DNA of 60,378 bases from an uncultured Clostridia bacterium (GCA_947169745.1 CAMVQZ010000003.1:1-60378); one strand, 5' to 3'. Numbered from the stretch's first letter, positions 45,121 through 53,475 are shown. Translations and numbers: made by a program. Notes: generated from the sequence alone by a model not told the origin.

Positions 45121-46224
45121 ATGAAAAAGGTAATGATAATAACCTCCGCAATAGATGTAGGTGGAGCTCAGCGTTTTTGCCTCAATCTGACAAAATACCT
45201 TAATAGTGTCGACTATGATTATGAAATGGTTTTTCTCAGAAAGAGTAAAAGCGAAAAGCTAAAGCAGGAGTTTTGTGATAACAAGATTAAATTCAGAGAA
45301 CTTAATGCTAAGTCAGTTATGAGGGCAGTTCCTTCGCTGGTAAAGCTTATAAAAAAATCCAAACCTGATATTATGGTATGTACTATCGGTAATGTGGATT
45401 TTGCTGTATCCATAGCAAAAAGGCTCAGCCATACAAAAGCGAAGCTTGCTATCAGAAAAGCTAATGTTGTTTTTGATGATCAGAAAAGCAGATCAAATCT
45501 CAAAAAGCTTCGTTTTGAAAGTAAAGCTGCAGATATGCTTATAGCTTTAACGGAAGAGATGAAGCAGGATTACCAGCAGTATGGTTTTAGCGGAGATAAA
45601 ACTACTGTCATTTACAATATGGTAGACCTTGATTATATAAAGGGGAAAATTGATTCTTCAAAAGATGACGATCATCCCTGGTTCAGAGATAAAAAAGGAA
45701 AAATCATAATTGCAAACGGCAGATTTGTTCCGGAAAAAAGATATGACATTATGATAAGGGCATTTCATGAGATCTATAAGACTTCCCCTGAAACAAGATT
45801 TATGATTCTCGGGGACGGTAAGCTCAGGGAGGAGATCACAGGCTCTGTTCCTGATGAAATGAAAGATAGTATTGATTTTCTTGGTTTCAGAGATAATCCG
45901 TATTATTATATGAAAAACTCAGACCTATTTATGCACGCTTCTGATTATGAAGGCTTCCCGAATGTACTTATTGAAGCATTTGCGTGCGGTCTGCCTGTGA
46001 TATCCACAGACAGTAAAACAGGTCCGAAAGAAATTATAAAGAACGGTTATAACGGATATGTTGTTGACCGTGGAGATTATCAAGGTCTCGCAGACAGGGC
46101 GCTTTCAGTTTTATCTGATGATAATCTCCTTAATGAACTTTCAAAAAATGCAAGCTCAGATTCGGAAAACTATACTGTAGATAAGATAGCGAAAAAATAC
46201 ATCGAGCTTTTTGACCGTCTGTAA
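45121..46224 (+). CDS. GT4-family glycosyltransferase
   Basis: 367 residues. The N-terminus has ITSAIDVGGAQRFCLNLTKY, the acceptor-side glycine motif of GT4. The C-terminal domain has NGRFVPEKRYDIMIRAF, MILGDGKLREE and HASDYEGFPNVLIEAFACGL, with the E-x7-E type donor site, then NGYNGYVVDRGD. A sugar-adding step of the polysaccharide repeat is likely. Confidence 0.93.
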   Translation: MKKVMIITSAIDVGGAQRFCLNLTKYLNSVDYDYEMVFLRKSKSEKLKQEFCDNKIKFRELNAKSVMRAVPSLVKLIKKSKPDIMVCTIGNVDFAVSIAKRLSHTKAKLAIRKANVVFDDQKSRSNLKKLRFESKAADMLIALTEEMKQDYQQYGFSGDKTTVIYNMVDLDYIKGKIDSSKDDDHPWFRDKKGKIIIANGRFVPEKRYDIMIRAFHEIYKTSPETRFMILGDGKLREEITGSVPDEMKDSIDFLGFRDNPYYYMKNSDLFMHASDYEGFPNVLIEAFACGLPVISTDSKTGPKEIIKNGYNGYVVDRGDYQGLADRALSVLSDDNLLNELSKNASSDSENYTVDKIAKKYIELFDRL

Positions 46225-46271
46225 TTTTTGTTGTTTGATCAATACTTATCCTGAGAGAATGGAGGTTTCAT

Positions 46272-47840
46272 ATGCGCAGCAGAAAAGCATTAATGAATAC
46301 AATGGCTGCAATTCTCTATGAAATGACAGCTATTATCTGTGGATTTATAGTGCCAAAGCTGATACTTGACACTCTGGGATCTCAGTATAACGGACTGACG
46401 TCGTCAATTACTCAGTTTTTAGGATATGTTTCTCTGATGAGAGCTGGAATCGGAGGAGTTACGAGAGCTGCATTGTATAAACCTCTTGCACACAATGATA
46501 TGGAAGGTGTCAGCGCCATAGTCAATGCTACGGAGAAATTCCTTAAAAGGGTCTCTGTTATTTTTGCTATATCACTTGTAGGTTTTGCCTGTGTATATCC
46601 TTTTTTTGTAAGGCAGAGCGGCGAAAACGGAGAGACCTTCAGCTGGTTTTTTACTTTTTCTCTTGTTCTGATAATAGGTATCAGTACATTTGTGCAGTAT
46701 TTTTTCGGGCTGACATATCAGATGCTTCTCAATTCCGATCAAAGGCAGTGTGTCATATCATTTGTTCAGATAGGAACTGTTATTCTGAATACTGTCATTG
46801 CTGCTGTGTTGCTTAAGCTTGGTGCTTCTATTCACATAGTTAAGCTTGGAAGTGCAGTTGCATTCTCTCTTAACCCGATCGTCATTAATCTGTATGCGAG
46901 AAAGAAATATAAGATAAATAAAAAGATTCCCCCTAACAACGATGCAATCAAGGACAGGTGGGATTGCTTCGGACTTCAGGTTGCAAATTTTGTAAATGCA
47001 AACACAGATATGTTTATCCTTACTCTTTTCTGCAGAATAGAGATTGTTTCGGTTTACACTGTATATTATATGGTCACCAGCGGTATCAGAAAATTCATTA
47101 TGACTTTTGTAAATGGTATCGGCGCTGCATTCGGAAATATGTTTGCAAAAAAGGAAATGGATGCTGTACACGAAAATCTCAGACTGTTTGAATTGATAAC
47201 CTTCTCAATGACGAATTTTCTGTTTTCAGTCACTGGCTCTATGATACTTTCGTTCGTAGGAATTTATTCGACAGGAATAAAGGATGCCGGAGCTGTGGAT
47301 TATATCCAGCCGGCGTTTGCGTTTGTACTTGTTATCGGAACGATGTTTATGGCATACAGAATTCCGTATCAGACGGTTGTCGAAGCAGTGGGACATTTCA
47401 GACAGACTCGAAACGGTGCTTTTTTTGAGGCGATAATGAATATTACGGTTTCTGTTGTTCTTGTAATTTTCTTCGGACTGATAGGTGTTGCAGTAGGAAC
47501 ATTGTGTGCAACTGTATTCCGTACCTTCCAGTATGCCACATATATGTCTAAAAACCTCGTCAAAAGAAGCCTTTGGTTCCTTATTAAAAGACTTATACTC
47601 TCTGCAGCGGACTTTCTGATAGTAATTGCATTTTCTTTTGCAATGCATTTTGACAGTCCCAGCGGCTATATGCAGTGGATAGTTCAGTCGCTGATAATGT
47701 CCTTTGCAGCCGGAATAGTTGTATTCGGGACTGAGATTATTTTCTACAATAAAGACTTAAAGCTCACAATTAAAAAAATAAAAGGTGCTGTATTCAAAAA
47801 ATTCAAGAAGAAGAAAAAAACAGCAGATACTGCCTCATAA
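46272..47840 (+). CDS. Polysaccharide flippase (Wzx-like, MOP superfamily)
   Basis: 522 residues, about twelve to fourteen hydrophobic segments. The N-terminus KLILDTLGSQYNGLTSSITQ is typical of Firmicute polysaccharide transporters. The C-terminus is Lys-rich (KFKKKKKTADTAS). It would move lipid-linked repeat units across the membrane for the Wzy-like polymerase. GGAGG precedes the ATG. Last gene of the polysaccharide operon. Confidence 0.9.
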   Translation: MRSRKALMNTMAAILYEMTAIICGFIVPKLILDTLGSQYNGLTSSITQFLGYVSLMRAGIGGVTRAALYKPLAHNDMEGVSAIVNATEKFLKRVSVIFAISLVGFACVYPFFVRQSGENGETFSWFFTFSLVLIIGISTFVQYFFGLTYQMLLNSDQRQCVISFVQIGTVILNTVIAAVLLKLGASIHIVKLGSAVAFSLNPIVINLYARKKYKINKKIPPNNDAIKDRWDCFGLQVANFVNANTDMFILTLFCRIEIVSVYTVYYMVTSGIRKFIMTFVNGIGAAFGNMFAKKEMDAVHENLRLFELITFSMTNFLFSVTGSMILSFVGIYSTGIKDAGAVDYIQPAFAFVLVIGTMFMAYRIPYQTVVEAVGHFRQTRNGAFFEAIMNITVSVVLVIFFGLIGVAVGTLCATVFRTFQYATYMSKNLVKRSLWFLIKRLILSAADFLIVIAFSFAMHFDSPSGYMQWIVQSLIMSFAAGIVVFGTEIIFYNKDLKLTIKKIKGAVFKKFKKKKKTADTAS

Positions 47841-47846
47841 TATTCT

Positions 47847-47873
47847 GACCAGAGTCTTTTTCCGGCTCTGGTC
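47847..47873 (+). terminator. Hairpin after the flippase gene
   Basis: GACCAGAG (47847-47854) pairs with CTCTGGTC (47866-47873). No good T run follows, so termination may be inefficient. Confidence 0.45.
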
Positions 47874-47986
47874 ATAGATATTTCTGGAGTATTAGTATCA
47901 GAATCAGTCTACAGGAGACAGGGTTAATGACATTTGTAGTCTTGTAATAATAATGACGTTTATTGTTTATAAAGGAGGATATAGAT

Positions 47987-48544
47987 ATGACCAAAGTGAT
48001 AAGTAAGGTTAAAAGAAATGATGGGAGAGAGGAAGCAAAAACAGCCTTTATTTTTTCATGTCCCGGCCAGGAAGAACAAAAAAGCGGAAAGCTTGTAAAC
48101 GGCCGTACCGGAAAAAATCTTGACATAATGCTTTCTATTTTAAACAGACAATATCCTGAAATTTTTCCGTACTGTGGTCGGTATGATTACAGAATCACAA
48201 ATTCTTCTGAAAATGTACACTATAAAGCATTTGATAACAGATCTGAACCAAAAGAGGCAGAGATAACAGATCCAGAAAATATCCGGCGACTCATAAATGA
48301 TATCACCGGATATAAATACATAATCACCTTCGGGAGATGTGCTGCACTTGCGGCTGATGAGATAAAAAAACTCGGGCTAATGCCGGATTCTGTTTTTTTG
48401 TATTCCAGACATCTTTCATTTCTCAGTCTCAACAGCAGCATAAAGTTTGATACAGACGGAAATATAATTGAAAAAGGAAGCCAGGATTCAACATACAAAA
48501 GACTTGAAGTTGCTGCAAAAATGATTACAGATCAGCTTATATAG
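47987..48544 (+). CDS. Uracil-DNA-glycosylase-like protein
   Basis: 185 residues from ATG 47987, with AAAGGAGG at 47971-47978. The N-terminus FIFSCPGQEEQKSGKLVNGR followed by TGKNLDIML resembles the EAPG...GRPFVGRAG-LLD pattern of family 4/5 uracil-DNA glycosylases. YIITFGRCAALAADE may match the second motif and SRHLSFL the third. The usual iron-sulphur cysteines are absent. Repair activity is uncertain. It converges on the S1-domain gene with a 3-bp gap between stops. Confidence 0.7.
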   Translation: MTKVISKVKRNDGREEAKTAFIFSCPGQEEQKSGKLVNGRTGKNLDIMLSILNRQYPEIFPYCGRYDYRITNSSENVHYKAFDNRSEPKEAEITDPENIRRLINDITGYKYIITFGRCAALAADEIKKLGLMPDSVFLYSRHLSFLSLNSSIKFDTDGNIIEKGSQDSTYKRLEVAAKMITDQLI

Positions 48545-48547
48545 TTT

Positions 48548-49513
48548 TTAAACGCAACTGCTCAGCACAGCTTCTCTTTCAGGATACATCAATTCAAAGT
48601 TTGTTTCTATTATCTTACTGGATTCCTCAGGTGAGTATCTGAAGTGATCCATGTGATTTCCGGTAAAGTAATAATCAGGGAGTGTCGGTATATAATCATA
48701 ATCGAAAGTATCAATAATTATGAGCTTGATCTTCATTCTTGATGGAATTATATTTTTTATATAAACGCTTGCCTGCTGCCCAGGAAGAATACTGTCCTTT
48801 ACCTCAGCAAGACCTGCAAGATTAGGTGCAAGTTCTACAAAAGCACCATATTCTTCAACTGACCTTATTATTCCTGCAACAGTTTCTCCGATCGAGAAGT
48901 TCGCTGCATTTTCCTCCCATGTTCCTAAAAGCTCCTTGTGAGTAAGACTTATTCTGCCGTCTTCAAAGGTTCTGACTACTGCTTTGATTTCCATTCCGAC
49001 ACGGAATCTTTCTCTCGGATGATCGATCCTTGAAACCGAAATAGAATCAATTGGTATCAGTGATATTATACCGCATCCTATATCCGCAAAAGCACCGAAT
49101 GAATCCAGATGTGTGATCTTAGCATCGATCACATCTCCTGGTATGAGGTTATTGATGTATTCCTTCATACATCTTTCCTGAGCAAGTCTCCTGGAAAGAA
49201 TTGCAATTGTTTTTCCTGATTCATTTTTTCTGAAATCAGTAATAATAAAACACACAGGACGATTTACTCTTGAGATCACCGCTATATCCCGTACTTTTCC
49301 TTCTCTTATACCAATTGCACCTTCTTCCCGCGGAATGATTCCCTTCATAATTCCGAGATCAACTATCAGGTTATGCTGAGAATCACAGACTATAGCCCTT
49401 GCTTCGAGGATTCTTCTCTCGTTGTATGCTTCGTTCAGAGAAGAGAGAGACATTAATGCATTAATATTTTCCTCTTTACCAATGAGTCTGCCTTCAGGAT
49501 AATATCCTGCCAT
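48548..49513 (-). CDS. S1 RNA-binding domain protein (ribosomal S1-like)
   Basis: 321 residues. Two clear S1 modules: PGDVIDAKITHLDSFGAFAD (about 125-195) and GETVAGIIRSVEEYGAFVEL (about 210-275). A weaker one lies at about 35-110 with LIVDLGIMKGIIPREEG. The bacterial S1 protein has four to six modules, so this is a shorter S1-like protein. AAAGGAATG precedes the ATG on the minus strand. Probable role in mRNA binding or translation; inferred from the family. Confidence 0.88.
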   Translation of the reverse strand: MAGYYPEGRLIGKEENINALMSLSSLNEAYNERRILEARAIVCDSQHNLIVDLGIMKGIIPREEGAIGIREGKVRDIAVISRVNRPVCFIITDFRKNESGKTIAILSRRLAQERCMKEYINNLIPGDVIDAKITHLDSFGAFADIGCGIISLIPIDSISVSRIDHPRERFRVGMEIKAVVRTFEDGRISLTHKELLGTWEENAANFSIGETVAGIIRSVEEYGAFVELAPNLAGLAEVKDSILPGQQASVYIKNIIPSRMKIKLIIIDTFDYDYIPTLPDYYFTGNHMDHFRYSPEESSKIIETNFELMYPEREAVLSSCV

Positions 49514-49631
49514 TTTGCTTCATTCCTTTCTTGAGGCACGCCTCGTTTATCTTTCTCAACATCATATGTAACAGCTACCGAAAATATGCAATGACGGATC
49601 GAAACATTCATTGAACAACACAACAATCATA

Positions 49632-49669
49632 ACGAGCGATAACGCGAATTGCTCAGTGCGAGCGCGCAC
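49632..49669 (+). repeat. Remnant of the dispersed hairpin repeat (copy C, type I end)
   Basis: ACGAGCGATAACGCGAATTG then CTCAGTGCGAGC matches the right end of copies A and D. Only this end is clearly conserved; the left part is degraded or absent. Confidence 0.75.
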
Positions 49670-49692
49670 ATACACTGTGTACGCTGATACAC

Positions 49693-49721
49693 TTGAAAAT
49701 GATACAATAATATATTAAAAT
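49693..49721 (+). promoter_or_regulatory. Promoter after repeat copy C (TTGAAA-17-TAAAAT)
   Basis: TTGAAA at 49693-49698 and TAAAAT at 49716-49721 are 17 bp apart, just before the DUF4870-like gene. Confidence 0.5.
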
Positions 49722-49747
49722 AGATTATGTACCACGGAGGTGTTTGT

Positions 49748-50119
49748 ATGGAAAAAAATAATGGAAATATCCGTTTTTTGTCTGTCATTTCATATATCGG
49801 GATACTTTTTGTTATCGGTTGCTTTTCAGTTGAGAGGGACCACCCGGATCTCAGATTTCACACTATACAAGGCGGTCTGCTTTTTGCTTGTTTTTCAGTG
49901 ATCTATTCTTTCGTCTTTCTTTTCGGACAGCTATTCTGGTTCATACCTGAGTTTCAGTTTATTATCACGCTCCTTTTGATGCTCGGTGTAACTACAGCTT
50001 ATCTTTTTATGATCGGGATTGGTATTTCCGGAGCAATAAAATATGAACAAAAAATGCTGCCGTATATCGGACCCATAGCTGTTACGCTCAGGACAAGACT
50101 TGACAGAAAAAAGAAGTGA
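49748..50119 (+). CDS. Small DUF4870-like membrane protein
   Basis: 123 residues from ATG 49748, with CGGAGGTG at 49735-49742. Three or four hydrophobic segments follow a short polar start. FHTIQGGLLFACFSVIYSF resembles the motif of Tic20/DUF4870-like proteins. The C-terminus is short and basic. Function unknown. Confidence 0.65.
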   Translation: MEKNNGNIRFLSVISYIGILFVIGCFSVERDHPDLRFHTIQGGLLFACFSVIYSFVFLFGQLFWFIPEFQFIITLLLMLGVTTAYLFMIGIGISGAIKYEQKMLPYIGPIAVTLRTRLDRKKK

Positions 50120-50213
50120 TCTGAGACCGAAATAATAATACATCAGTTGTATTGCGAAAAATGCCGTAAATACAAGGATGAATAATTTATTAACCAGACA
50201 GGAGATCTGATTT

Positions 50214-50537
50214 ATGAATGAAGATGTTATAAGAATTGATTCATATGACTATTACGACAAATTATCAACTCCGAGAGCAATGCTTTTCTTATATGACCAT
50301 CTTGACTATCAGAGCAGAACGATGGAAGAAGTAATCGGTGAAATTGCCTCTGAATATGTTGATAGCATTTCGGTTTTTGCCGCAGATAACGAGCAATCTC
50401 CTGATATAGCATATAGCTTTGGCGTAACTTCTACCCCGTGTGTGTTATTCCTAATAGACGGGGAAGTTGCAGAGGCTGTAGAAGGAGCCAATCCAAAGGA
50501 GATATATACGGATATTATAAATGAAATAATCGTTTAA
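50214..50537 (+). CDS. Thioredoxin-fold protein without the CxxC active site
   Basis: 107 residues. The fold is suggested by a beta strand before DHLDYQSRTMEEV, where thioredoxins have WCGPC, by DSISVFAADNEQSPDIAYSF, and by the cis-proline loop VTSTPCVLFLIDGE. The active-site cysteines are missing; the only Cys follows the cis-Pro. It is therefore unlikely to be a disulphide reductase and may be a binding protein. GGAGAT lies about 8 nt before the ATG. Confidence 0.78.
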   Translation: MNEDVIRIDSYDYYDKLSTPRAMLFLYDHLDYQSRTMEEVIGEIASEYVDSISVFAADNEQSPDIAYSFGVTSTPCVLFLIDGEVAEAVEGANPKEIYTDIINEIIV

Positions 50538-50566
50538 AAAGGGGCTGTCGCATTATGACAGCCCCT
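50536..50566 (-). terminator. Terminator between convergent genes
   Basis: AGGGGCTGTC (50540-50549) pairs perfectly with GACAGCCCCT (50557-50566). On the minus strand TTTTT follows the stem, so it best serves the GH3 gene. The plus-strand gene ends just before it and may use it too. Confidence 0.85.
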
Positions 50567-50644
50567 TATACTAATATCCCAAGAACATATACAGCCTATA
50601 CGGTCTGCACTCAATCAGTTATTAGTAATAAATTGTTGTAAGAT

Positions 50645-51901
50645 TTATTTTATCATACCTTTTGCATATTTCCATGCGAGTATTCTCATAACAGCTCTGT
50701 CGATAAGATCAGTTTCCAGCTTTCCGGTATGAACTGCATCGATTATATTATTATATGCATTATCATACTCCGTAACGCAGAGCATATCATTTCCGGCAAG
50801 CACTGCTCTGACTTCCGCAGAAGTTCCGTCCGAGCTTTTGCTTATAGCATCCATAGAGAGGTCATCTGTAATGATGATACCCGAAAATTTGAGTTTTTCC
50901 CTCAATATCTTATGAACCTTTTCTGAAAGAGAAGCAGGATTTTCCTTATCCATACATTCCACTACATTATGACTTACCAGTACCATATGAGCTCCTGCGT
51001 TTATTCCTGATTCAAATGGTTTGAAGTCGTTATTCAGGAAGGTCTCATATGTCCTCTTGTCGACAGCGATCCCGGTGTGTGTATCAGTGTTGTTTCCGTA
51101 CCCTGGAAAATGCTTCAGCGTCGCTGAAACTCCGTTCTCCTGGCTGATTTTTGTAACAGATGCCGCGAATATAGATGTTACCTCTGCATTTTGTCCAAGA
51201 GATCTGTCATACATATAGTTTGAGGTTCCAGTACTGATGTCACAAACAGGAGCAAGATTGACATTTATCTTCAGGTCACTGAGAAGCTGAGCCTTTCTCA
51301 AAGCATCCGCTTCAATTGCCTCCATTCCTCCTTCGTCAAAAAGCTCTCTCGGAGATTTGAAATCCTGATCAGTCAACCTTTTGTTTCCACTTATTCTGCT
51401 GACTGTTCCGCCTTCCTCGTCAACGGATATGACCATTGGTATCTCAGGCGATTTGATATATGTATTGTTGTTGTCGATTACCTCGTCCTTTGTTTTTCCT
51501 ATGAAATCTCTCCCGAAAAGAACATATCCGCCAAGATGATAATCTTTTGCGATTTCATCAGCATCTGCTTCGGGGCACCTGACCATCAGCATTTGTCCGA
51601 CTTTTTCATAAAGGGACATTTTTTTCATTTTATCATATGCTTTATCATAGTAATCGGAAAAAATACCTTCATCCTGCCACTCTTTCGGTATTTTACTGTT
51701 ATTCTCCTCAGAGCTTTCCGTAGCAGATGAAGTGGTAATTGAAGATTCTGTTTTTTGGCTGTTTTCACTTACTTTTGTTTCGGCTGATGCATTAGTTTTT
51801 TTGCTGTCCTCTTCAGTTTTGCATCCGGAAATAGTGAGAGCGGCCGAAGCAATTATTATCAGTGAAATACATTTTGTTACAATATTATATTTAGATTTCA
51901 T
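50645..51901 (-). CDS. Glycoside hydrolase family 3 lipoprotein (NagZ-like beta-N-acetylhexosaminidase)
   Basis: 418 residues. The signal peptide ends in LTISGC, so Cys27 should be lipidated. A Ser/Glu/Lys-rich linker (about 30-75) precedes the GH3 barrel. VDEEGGTVSRI and KHFPGYGNNTDTHTG (from 263), with the loop His of NagZ-type enzymes, are present. The nucleophile Asp lies in IITDDLSMDA (Asp346 or Asp347). It probably trims N-acetylglucosamine from wall fragments outside the cell. It starts 3 bp downstream of the PHP gene's stop and should be in one operon with it. Confidence 0.9.
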   Translation of the reverse strand: MKSKYNIVTKCISLIIIASAALTISGCKTEEDSKKTNASAETKVSENSQKTESSITTSSATESSEENNSKIPKEWQDEGIFSDYYDKAYDKMKKMSLYEKVGQMLMVRCPEADADEIAKDYHLGGYVLFGRDFIGKTKDEVIDNNNTYIKSPEIPMVISVDEEGGTVSRISGNKRLTDQDFKSPRELFDEGGMEAIEADALRKAQLLSDLKINVNLAPVCDISTGTSNYMYDRSLGQNAEVTSIFAASVTKISQENGVSATLKHFPGYGNNTDTHTGIAVDKRTYETFLNNDFKPFESGINAGAHMVLVSHNVVECMDKENPASLSEKVHKILREKLKFSGIIITDDLSMDAISKSSDGTSAEVRAVLAGNDMLCVTEYDNAYNNIIDAVHTGKLETDLIDRAVMRILAWKYAKGMIK

Positions 51902-51904
51902 TTA

Positions 51905-52687
51905 TTACACCTCAAAAATATTTTCAATAACATTCAGTCCCAGATCAGTACATATTTCCAGAGATTTGATGCATTCATTGTCATAAACCAGATCCGGAAT
52001 ATGACAGTCGGAACCAATAATAACTCTCTGATTACTTCCTTTAAGCTCATTCCAGAATCTCTCGTGGGGATACGGATAACGACGTCCATCCGGAAAATCA
52101 GACTTTCCTCTTCTCAGTCCGTTTGCGTTGAATTCAAGAGGAATATCATACTTTTCAGCAGCAGATAATATTATCGAGACAGCTTTGTCACAATTTTTAT
52201 CCCAGGAGAATTCTGATAAAAACATCAGATCCGGATGAGCAATTATATCAAACAGACCAGTACTGACAGCTTCCTCTATATTTTTTGCATATACAATATA
52301 ATCCCCGGTACTATTTGCAAAATAAATATTCTTTATCTGATTATCAATATCTGTATACATATGTTCTCCGAGTATAAGATAATCAAGTCCATATTTTACC
52401 TTAAGTTCTTCATAATACGTTTCATATTTCCTGAGATATTCTATTTCCAGTCCTTTATAGAGCTTTAATTTATTGCGAAATTCTGTTTTCAGGGAATCTA
52501 TTTCTGAAAGATAATCATTCAGCTCAGAAAAATCCATTCTGGAACCATAATCCTTGTCAGGAAAGGGACCATGATCAGAAAATCCCAGTACGGAGAGATC
52601 ATTCTTTATCGCAGCCAACACATAATCTCTCTCACTTCCGATGGCGTGTTTACACCGTTTTGTATGTGTGTGAAAATTAGCTTTCAT
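51905..52687 (-). CDS. PHP-domain phosphatase (histidinol-phosphatase-like)
   Basis: 260 residues, the usual HisK size. Metal ligands of the PHP domain are visible: FHTHTKRCKHA (His6, His8), GFSDHGPF, GLEIEYLRKYE, and the late IIGSDCHIPD. This group hydrolyses histidinol phosphate, but PHP phosphatases with other substrates look alike and no his genes are nearby. GAGGGGGAT precedes the ATG on the minus strand. First gene of a two-gene operon with the GH3 lipoprotein. Confidence 0.85.
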   Translation of the reverse strand: MKANFHTHTKRCKHAIGSERDYVLAAIKNDLSVLGFSDHGPFPDKDYGSRMDFSELNDYLSEIDSLKTEFRNKLKLYKGLEIEYLRKYETYYEELKVKYGLDYLILGEHMYTDIDNQIKNIYFANSTGDYIVYAKNIEEAVSTGLFDIIAHPDLMFLSEFSWDKNCDKAVSIILSAAEKYDIPLEFNANGLRRGKSDFPDGRRYPYPHERFWNELKGSNQRVIIGSDCHIPDLVYDNECIKSLEICTDLGLNVIENIFEV

Positions 52688-52772
52688 AAAAATCCCCCTC
52701 TTTTCATTGCTTCAATTCTATCATATTTTTTATTAAAAAACAACAGCTCTCCACCGGCAGTCTCACGCGCTG

Positions 52773-53008
52773 GATAAAATAATTCAGGGAAAAATCAGGC
52801 GCCCAATGTCAGAGGATTAAAAGCCTAAAGTCAGAATAAGACAGCCGCGTTAAGCAGACCGTTAGGGCTGCGGCGGCGGAGAGTGGGAGTGTTGTCTGGA
52901 AAAATGAGCGCCGGATGCCGCGCCACGAAAGTATTTGTACGCACAACCGAGCAAGTGTAAACGAGCGATGACGCGAATTGCTCAGTGCGAGCACGCACCG
53001 CTGGCGGT
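52773..53008 (+). repeat. Dispersed hairpin repeat, copy D (type I end)
   Basis: It starts GATAAAATAATTCAGGG, has GCGCCGGATGCCGCGC, and GAGCAAGTGTAAACGAGCGA, then the hairpin TGCTCAGTGCGAGCA, and ends in ACCGCTGGCGGT (52997-53008). It lies head-to-tail with copy E at an offset of 238 bp. The flanking 52688-52772 is otherwise featureless AT-rich DNA with a stretch CTCTCCACCGGCAG. Confidence 0.82.
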
Positions 53009-53010
53009 TA

Positions 53011-53243
53011 GATAAAATAATTCTGGGAGAAACAGGCGCTCGCTGTCAGAGGATTGGAAAACCGAAAGATAAAGTAATCCAGCCGCATAAAGCAGCCTGT
53101 AAGGGCTGCGGCGGCGGAGGTAGGGAGTATTACCTGAGATAGTGGGCGCCGGATGCCGCGCGACGAGAATATATACACGCACGGCAGAGGGAATGGAATG
53201 AGCGACTACGCGAACACGGGTCCAGCGTCGACGCTGGCACGCG
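53011..53243 (+). repeat. Dispersed hairpin repeat, copy E (type II end)
   Basis: The most complete copy: GATAAAATAATTCTGGGAGA, AGGCGCTCGCTGTCAGAGG, the perfect hairpin GCAGCC-TGTAAG-GGCTGC, then GCGCCGGATGCCGCGC. It ends in the palindrome CCAGCGTCGACGCTGG (53222-53237). Its last about 50 bp are the same as positions 8-56. It differs from copy D mainly in the right end, so the two copies have different terminal modules. Confidence 0.85.
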
Positions 53244-53249
53244 TTGGGG

Positions 53250-53278
53250 TTGACAAATTATGAAAACTGAGGTAATGT
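53250..53278 (+). promoter_or_regulatory. Promoter after repeat copy E (TTGACA-17-TAATGT)
   Basis: TTGACA at 53250-53255 and TAATGT at 53273-53278 are 17 bp apart, giving a start near 53285. A weak terminator at 53353 lies between it and htrA. Another possible -10 (TATAAT) lies near 53435 but lacks a -35. Confidence 0.55.
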
Positions 53279-53352
53279 TATTGTTGGTACTGATTATTAT
53301 CTTTTTTCAAAGTATACAAGTAAACATTCAAACTGATTGTGTAACATGGTTT

Positions 53353-53376
53353 CTTAAAAATGTTTAAGTTTTTTTT
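53353..53376 (+). terminator. AT-rich hairpin with T run in the htrA leader
   Basis: CTTAAA (53353-53358) pairs with TTTAAG (53363-53368) and eight T follow. The stem is weak but the T run is good. It would cut the transcript from 53285 to about 90 nt. Confidence 0.45.
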
Positions 53377-53475
53377 CATAGATTATTATTAAAAGATATT
53401 ATATTTGTTATCACAAACCGATTATTAATGTTATATAATTAGATCATCAAAGAAAACAAATTGGAGGTATCAATT

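Noticed and set aside
52773-53243. CRISPR array
   Set aside because: The tandem units are about 238 bp, only two in number, and lack short spacers.
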